From Aegilops tauschii subsp. strangulata (taxonomy: Eukaryota > Streptophyta > Magnoliopsida > Poales > Poaceae): DNA of 64,000 nucleotides. The notes under the pieces were generated by a model that saw nothing but the letters and a program-made list of their open reading frames with translations, was not told the origin of the DNA and did no database searches. Below, piece by piece: positions 57,650 through 64,000 of the stretch (position 1 is the first letter of the stretch; every line of letters starts with the position of its first letter). The stretch lies in the NCBI RefSeq assembly GCF_002575655.3, contig NC_053040.3, positions 149,917,148 through 149,981,147 of the forward strand, read 5' to 3'. Both the position numbers and the translations under genes were made by a program.

Positions 57650-57935
57650 ACAGCCCTGTTTGGATACTCAACTTAGCTATAGGTTAGAGTTAGTTTCTAG
57701 CTCATGACTAACCTAACTCCATCCAAAGAGTTGTTTGGATGCAGGGTTAGATTGACAATAAATACACTAGCTAGGATAACTAGCTCCAATTAGCACCTCT
57801 TGGGTTGGATAGTTTTTTTGGGTGGGTTATAGATGCAACTAGCTCAAACTAGCCCTCATGTTTAGATATACTTTAGGGCTATTTGAGCCCGAACTAGCTC
57901 AAACTAACTGTAACCCATGGATACAACAGCAGTTA
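57650..57935. mobile_element. Possible MITE
   Basis: CAGCCCTGTTTGGATACTC at 57651 and repeated ACTAGCTCxAA motifs resemble hAT-like MITEs that start CCCTGTTTGGATAC. The right end is unclear, so this is tentative. Confidence 0.35.
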
Positions 57936-58034
57936 ATCGGCCGATAATTTGTAAGAATGCACGAAACTCCTTCCGGCCCATAATATAAGATGTTAATTCA
58001 TCTAATATGTGAGTATATTGGATGTTATAAGATA

Positions 58035-58110
58035 CTCCCTCCGTTCCTAAATATTTGTCTTTTTAGAGATTTCAAATGGACTACCACATACGGATGTATA
58101 TAGACATATT
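58035..58110 (+). mobile_element. Truncated Stowaway-type MITE
   Basis: CTCCCTCCGTTCCTAAATATTTG after TA is a Stowaway terminus of Triticeae type. Only the left half remains, ending near GACATATTATAAAAGAGTG. Confidence 0.75.
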
Positions 58111-59079
58111 ATAAAAGAGTGTTGCACTACATCATTGTGCAATTGCTGTTTAGCTTCTAATATCAACTTGGTGCTATTAGGTACATATGTCATTGGTAAA
58201 TATCCGCGCTTCGACCCTTTCTGCGTATGGAGCAATGAGATATCGATGAACAAGCATCAAGTGCGGAAGCTGATAAAGATAGTTAGTAAAATGGGTCCAA
58301 AGATGGCAATTAAACTATTTATTTACACTTTATCCAAGACAACAGCGAACTGCAGGATGGTAAGTAAGAACTCTGCAGCCTTCTTTTTACTGCCCATAAT
58401 GAGTTGTCTTAGATGACAATGTCTGAATCTTTTTTCCTTTGCAGTGGTTGCCAAAGCAGTTTACTCAAGATTACTTGTCAAACTACATGATTGGTGGGCA
58501 TGCAAAGGTTAAAGTATTTCTACCAGAACACGATGATTATCTAGATGTTTTCATGAAGACCATGAAGGATGGGTGGTCGGCCATCACAAGGGGTTGGACT
58601 AGAGTCGTGCGTGCCTTCTGCACGGAGGAGGGCACAATACACTACAAAAAAAGACACTTCCGTGATGATACGTGTTTGTCACAGTAGGTCACGTTTTCTG
58701 TCATGCATGTACATCCATGACAATTTTATGACAGAATCAAGATAGTCATACCTGTGCTGTCGTAGAAGTGTTCCATGACATTACCAAAATTATCATCACA
58801 GAAGTGTCCACTTCCATGACGATAAATTGCGCGTCATAGAAGTGCTTTCGTCAAGGGTGACCGACACGTGGCATCCACCGTAACAGCTCGCCGTTAAGCT
58901 ATCGGGTCCGGTTTTGGATCCGTTAACCCATTAATAGCCCGGACCAATGGTGATTTTCCACGTGTAAAATTCTCATTGGCCGGAGGAAACACGTGTGTGC
59001 TCCTCGGTGGGCCAGATGTCGCCCGTCCATTGGAGGAGACATGCCTATGATACATCGACACATGGCAGGGCCCAACAGA

Positions 59080-59925
59080 GGCCCATATAGGTTTAAAAGG
59101 CCGGCCCAGTCAAAGGCCCGTAGTACTTACTCATGTACGAGTGGGCCAGCCCAATAACGGCCTGTTTAATAAAGGCCCATTTACGGCCCGAAGCCAGCTC
59201 TGGCCCGTTAATTGTTCACCGAATATTTGGGCCCAATTACAGCCCAGTGAATTTCGGCCTGTTAGAGGCCCGATGTAGACATGGGCCCATTTCAGCCCGA
59301 TGTGTCTTTCAGCCTGGGAATGGCCCGTGCTGCCCATGGGCCATATATGGTCCGACGCGACATCCGGCCCACTTACGGCCCGTGATAAAGGTGGCAACAG
59401 TTCAGCCCAACGTGACTTTGGGCCTGTTAAAGGCCTGTCGTATAATTCGGCCCGTTGATGCATGTACTAAGCTTTCGGCCTCTTAAAGGCCCATGATATC
59501 AGTGGGCCAACTAAGGCCCAAGATATGTTTCGGCCTGGTAACGGCCCGTGATATAACTGGGCCAAAAAAGGCCCGGTCTACATTTCAGCCTGCTGAAGGC
59601 CCGTCAACGACTAGTGAAAATTGAGGCCCAACATGCATTTTGGCCTACTAAAGGCCCATGGTTTCTTATGGGCCGTAACCGGCCAGTAGAATATTCAGCA
59701 TGTTAATGGCCCAACGCTACCTGGGCCAGTCTAAGCGCTGGGTCCACAAAAGGCCCCACTAAAGTTTGGGCCGAACATAGGCCGGAGTAAGTTGTGGGCC
59801 TGGCGCAAAGTGTGAAGGCCCCAATGGCCATTCGGGCCCAAGAAAGATGCAGGCCGGCCCAATTGTGGCCCGCTAAAAACCAGGCCCGGTAGAGGCGAAT
59901 GTTTCGGCCCGGTCGACTACATCAG
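59080..59925. repeat. GGCCC/GGGCC-rich subterminal repeats of the CACTA element
   Basis: Dozens of short repeats of the type GGCCCGTTAA...GGCCCATxTA...GGGCC, spaced about 20-45 bp in both orientations. Such subterminal arrays bind the second CACTA protein (TNPA-like) in known systems. The ORFs on both strands here are repeat artefacts. Confidence 0.8.
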
Positions 59926-60186
59926 ATTTTTTTTCAGATAGCGAATGATGGCAGTAACTAGTAGGAATTAAGAACAAACCTACTCTATATAATAAAGAAA
60001 TTACGGCATAGTAACTTAGAATAAACCTACACTATACAATAAAGGATTTATGGTATATTACATCCACTGAGCATCGAAGTTCGCCACCAGTGATCATAAA
60101 GCGCAACGAAGAAGCAGATTACAAAAACTGGGCACCATTGCAGCGTAACAAAATAATACTGAACCAAGACCACTTCCAAGACAGTT

Positions 60187-63172
60187 CAAGAAAGATTAGC
60201 CTTGCGAGGGAACTGCTACGCAAGCTGCTGAGCAAGGTTGTGAGACCGGCCTAGCATGTCGGTCATAGCTTCCAGGTGTAGCTGTTTAGCAATGAGGTTC
60301 TCATTGGTGTTCTCCGCAATCTTTCTTAGAGATAGGACTTCAAGTCGAAGTTGAGTTGCAGAATGCCTTTCTGCTAGAACTTGGGACTGAATAAGTCAAA
60401 CTAATTCAAACAGCGAATTCTGTGAGCTTGTCTGACTGCTAGTCTCAAGTAACTTGAACACTGCATCATGACAAGACTTTGGGGTTGTCTCACTATCTTC
60501 AAGATGTTTTTCCTTCTTTGCTGCAGTATATGTTGGGTTTGTCTCACAGCCTTCAGCAGACTTGTGCATGCCATCAGGCATATCACCCTGAAACAAGCAG
60601 AGAGATGACAGGTTTTCCATGTGTATAAACAAAGATGATAACTGTGCTGTCAATTCCATCCAATTTCAAATTAGAAAATAAAGAGTAAGTTCAAAATATC
60701 AATAGCATAATCTGGCATTGTTCATAATGCGGGGAGCTTCACCACACTACTGGATTACCATGTCAACAGCATAGATGAAGGGCAAAGACAATCATAGTAT
60801 CTATTTTGGTTAATGTGCATGGCATGTAGTTCATATCATCAGCCACATCAGTAAGATAAAACAGGAGATGACAAGGTGCATACGTGGGCTGCTTCACCAC
60901 ACACTGGATTATAGATCCACAAAAACAAGCATACATATTGGGAGTATTGAGTAATGTGCATGGTATGAATAAGGAATTTGGTTTTACAAGTAAAACTTGG
61001 AACTTACGGTTCTTGCGAACATGCATTTTGACAGAAACAGCAAACTAAACAGCAGTAAACGATAGGGAGTATGAGCAAATTAAACAGCAGTTGAGGATAA
61101 AGGCTTTAGAAGGATTGACTTACATTAACAGTTAACACCAGCTTTATAATGCCCTTCTCCATGTCAACGGAAGGATAACTCAAGAATTTCAGCACAGAAT
61201 CTTCTTCATAAGCATTGCCTGTACTCTACATTTTGTAGAGAGTAATTATAGATATGATAATACTAGAAGGGATAGAGGATAATGAAGATAAGATGCAGAT
61301 TCATGCTACATAATCAACTACCAATCCCTGGAAGTACAAGCGTTACAGGACAAAATGTACTGACAAGACCAATGGGCTACACTTCTGCACTGGCATTGTC
61401 TGTGTATTCAACTTTTTGGTAAGATTAAATATAGATATGATATCTTTTAGTAAATGGTGGACGAGGGAGATAAGATGCAGAATGCTACACAATGAACCAA
61501 TCCCTCTTCCCATAATACAAGAGTGTTTTGAACACGGGTGTACTATACAAAACGTTCTTATATTATGGGACGGAGGGAGTAGCTGTTAATGTAAGTACAT
61601 GATAGACAACATTCAGTCCTTACAAGAGGACTGCAGAGCTAAACCTCCTCAAAAGCATTGGGTTGATTCTAAATTTATGTAAGAGTCCATACGGATCTTA
61701 TAATGTCCACCAAATGGACAATAACGAGGCTAACATGTGCAGTGATGCTACATAATCAAACAACTATGAAAGTAAGTATGGTCATACAGGGCAAGAGGTA
61801 CTCACAAGAGAAATGCAGTGTGCAGTATAGTTGCGAGATTCTGTGGTCCCTTGAGAATGAATGTTCTTCTGCTAACAGTTTTCGTACAAGTGAGACGTTA
61901 AGGCAGATGCAGAAATGTAGTTCAAAATCTGATGTGATATCATAGACAGTACCTTACGCTGCAGACGAGACCAATGTGTAACAAGATTATTCCAGTCACT
62001 GTCTGATAAATGTAGCACCGAAGACTTTACAAAAATTTCGTTTAGAGGCTTGCCATCGAAGTGCGCTTGCCTCAGGCAGGAATGATACTTCATCAACGAG
62101 TGCTTGAAAAGCGCAACCAACCCTTGCTCGTCCTGACAATCCAGTTTGGTCCTCGCCTATTTAAAAGAATGAGATCTTGTGTCTTCTATCAGTAGAAACA
62201 TATGCAACAATTACCATGAATAACATTAGTACATTACTTACGCATAAGTTGCGGCGGAAGACTGGAAATTGTTCTGTGTCTGCGGTATAATCTTTCCATG
62301 GAGGAAAGATGCGCACAAAGTTCCTGACAACAATATAAGCTTCGTCTTCTAAACTGGGAAGAAATGGAACAGGGGTCCTATTTGCTGCAATTGGGGCTCT
62401 CTCTGGTCAGAAAAGGGATTTGGCAACTGGATTTGGTGTACTCTTTGCTGGAATGGGGGTTTTGCACCGTAGAGCTGGTGCTATGTCAACTGGCATCATC
62501 ATACTGTTTGCTGCAGTTGGGGTCTGCTGAGTTGGGGCATCAGAAATGACCAGTGTAGTAGGGCTAGAGCCTGCTAGAGTTCGGGTGTTTTGCGGGTCAG
62601 GTGATATTGCAACTACACCTAATGGGCTATTTGATTTATGAGGTCTCACTACCTTTTCCAAATACTTTGCTTGTGCTCCTCCGCGATCAGCAATCGCCCT
62701 CTTCCTTTTGAAAGTCTGATACACAAGAACATCATTTGAATGGATAAATATCGTATGATGACAGATGGAATATGTACTGAAAATGGATAGGCAGGGCGTA
62801 TTCACATAGACGATGTGTAAACTAAGCTAATGGCAGTGCAACAAAGTAGAAGCAATGCAAAGCATCAGTTGCAAGATATGTGCAACCAATATAACTATGG
62901 AAAGTTATAGCAAGCACCTTGATGGGTGACTAATAGGGCATCTGCCTCTGACTCCTCCACTAGGGAGCTACATTGACTTAGGTCTCCCTCTAGCTCAGAA
63001 TCACTGTTAGGATCATATTCTGAGCATGAATCTATAGGTGGAGAGCGTTTGCATTGCATTGCATCCAGACTTGATTTCAGTCCCTTAATGCCAAGTTTGA
63101 CAGCCATGGCATTGTTTTGCTTTATTCTTTTCATGCGTGCAAGCTCATAATCATTATGATGCTGTTCAGAAT
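60187..63172 (-). pseudogene. CACTA En/Spm-type ORF (Transposase_24-like), decayed
   Basis: Proposed exons: 62918-63172 (MKRIKQNNAMAVKLGIKGLK), 62242-62715 (RAIADRGGAQAKYLEKVV; IVVRNFVRIFPPWKDYTAD), 61953-62156 (LVALFKHSLMKYHSCLRQ; DSDWNNLVTHWSRLQRK), about 61130-61240 (YEEDSVLKFLSYPSVDMEKG) and about 60187-60600 (coiled coil, VLSLRKIAENTNENLIAKQL). GT/AG sites support the first three. The layout and the WNNLVTHW block fit the plant Ptta/En/Spm family (Pfam Transposase_24, recalled). Stops at 62407-62409, 60396-60398 and 60216-60218 all could come from CGA or CAG by C-to-T. Earlier exons would lie beyond 63172. Confidence 0.65.
61500..61580. mobile_element. Stowaway-type MITE, ~80 bp
   Basis: The right end CTTATATTATGGGACGGAGGGAG is followed by TA. 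The left end TCCCTCTTCCCATAATACAAG is its imperfect inverse. It lies in an intron of the CACTA ORF. Confidence 0.8.
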
Positions 63173-64000
63173 CTGAGATTCATGAAAACATAAAAAGTAG
63201 TCAGATTATCTATGGAATACATTACGGATTCAACTCGAAGAGTGTCTCCCAATAAACCCCTGCATATGCAAAGTTCACCCCCAACCGTGCTGACCAGACC
63301 ACACACATAAATACAAACCCCTTATGTCTCTATAACAGGCAGACACACATTTCAAAACTGAAGTAGGAACATTAGAATCATATCAAATTCGTATTTGAAC
63401 AAATAAACCAAGGAATTATGAGTGACATAATGTTTAGCTTCAAGGGTGGAGTGTTGGTAGTGCGACATAAAGCAAGTAGGCAGAGTGTATTCCATGTAAA
63501 AGATCGTAGCCTATGTAAAAGCTGGAAATGACACTTTCTTTCTATACAATGAAGTGTTCGTTGCCCACACATGATGGAAGATATCACACAGAGAAATACT
63601 ATTCACTCATGTCTACGGTTCCAGTATTTTGAAACAGGGTGGTCCACCCTAAAAGAATATTGACAACAAATATGAGAAGGCAAGCATAGATGTAGTGAAT
63701 CAATCATTTACTTGTGAGCTCACTAGGACAAGTATGCAGAATTGTAACTGCAGTAAGAGACCGTCCAAAATCTGAATCAAGAAGTTTGTCTAGCACTTAC
63801 TATTTGCAACTAATCGACATGAATAATTGGATATCATATCAAGTGAGTAAGAAAGACAAGTAAAATTGTCAACAAACCTGGCCTGCAGTAGTAATCTAGG
63901 TCAATGTCACTACGACCAACAATCCAAAATGACTAGTGTGTGTTCATAGGGCCGGAATTTTGAAACCCTATGAACTTTATAGGTACTAAAGATTACTGAG
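63173..64000. other. CACTA interior, no exon recognised
   Basis: AT-rich sequence with only short ORFs. Upstream exons of the minus-strand CACTA ORF may be here or beyond the window. I see no convincing domain. Confidence 0.4.

Larger units (their letters stand above)
54196..58639 (+). pseudogene. B3-like gene, truncated by a CACTA insertion
   Basis: Exon 1 runs from ATG 54196 (or internal Met at ~54280, MELEERLAQKRC) to a GTGAGG donor at about 54867. It has a central conserved-looking part (DDHYWRQALKQRARVCGHVS) and a serine/lysine-rich tail with SSKGKEPI-type repeats (four copies). An intron of about 3.3 kb holds a solo LTR. Exon 58181-58359 (YVIGKYPRFDPFCVWSNE) ends in ATG|GTAAGT. The exon from 58445 gives WLPKQFTQDYL, AKVKVFLPE, SAITRGWTRVVRAF, a pattern like the plant B3 DNA-binding fold. 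At 58640 the CACTA terminus cuts the exon after EEGTI. How exon 1 connects is inferred. Upstream CACTA-like motifs suggest the gene is cargo. Confidence 0.6.
58640..64000 (-). mobile_element. CACTA element, 3' end (continues beyond window)
   Basis: Begins CACTACAAAAAAAGACACTTCCGTG, a CACTA terminus, preceded by ATA as presumed 3-bp target duplication. The subterminal zone has short inverted/direct motifs (CACTTCCATGACG, TTCCATGACATT), then a GGCCC-rich repeat zone. The En/Spm-type ORF is on the minus strand, so this is the 3' end of the element. The other terminus is outside the window. Confidence 0.85.

Noticed and set aside
59131..59486. Overlapping ORFs of 110 and 117 residues
   Set aside because: Both are translations of the GGCCC repeat zone on opposite strands.

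Overview
The window looks like intergenic chromosomal DNA from a large cereal genome, most likely the wheat group (Triticum/Aegilops). The clearest clue is a BARE-1/WIS/Angela-type Copia LTR at 54963-56650. Nested Gypsy elements, CACTA termini and Stowaway-type MITEs support the same assignment. I see no bacterial-type genes, rRNA, tRNA or CRISPR. Almost everything is transposable element or TE-captured gene material, and most coding segments are broken.

Layout. (1) 1-7142: a Gypsy element (A), cut by the window start, with gag, protease, only a stub of reverse transcriptase, and an intact antisense gene with a B3-like DNA-binding fold before its 3' LTR. (2) 7143-12930: LTR fragments, including a solo LTR at 9603-11139 with target duplication ATTAT. 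(3) 12931-17891: degraded pieces of two Gypsy elements in opposite orientations. (4) 17892-58639: a large CACTA-like region marked by repeated TGTGCGATG motifs. It carries host-like genes: a 3'-5' exonuclease, a B3-like/F-box/FBD chimera and a zf-XS-like gene on the minus strand, and a B3-like gene on the plus strand. Between them lies a ~340-bp tandem array with a ~97-bp minisatellite. (5) Inserted into this region are a 4.1-kb solo LTR (18327-22473, TSD AAACA), a 20.9-kb Gypsy element C (30771-51662, TSD GGCCC), a same-family element B (31308-41608) nested antiparallel inside C, and the Angela-type solo LTR (TSD AATAT). (6) 58640-64000: the 3' end of another CACTA element, inserted in an exon of the plus-strand B3-like gene and carrying a decayed En/Spm-type ORF.

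How parts relate. All three Gypsy elements place an antisense gene between the end of the coding region and the 3' LTR: B3-like in A, a spliced gypsy-type-domain gene in B and C. B3-like folds occur in three separate contexts. Many nonsense codons look like C-to-T changes at CAG, CAA or CGA, as expected of long-methylated DNA. Insertion order from nesting is: CACTA-like host region, then C, then B; the solo LTRs and the 58.6-kb CACTA element also came after the host region. Exon models were made by eye from splice sites and reading frame and are approximate.
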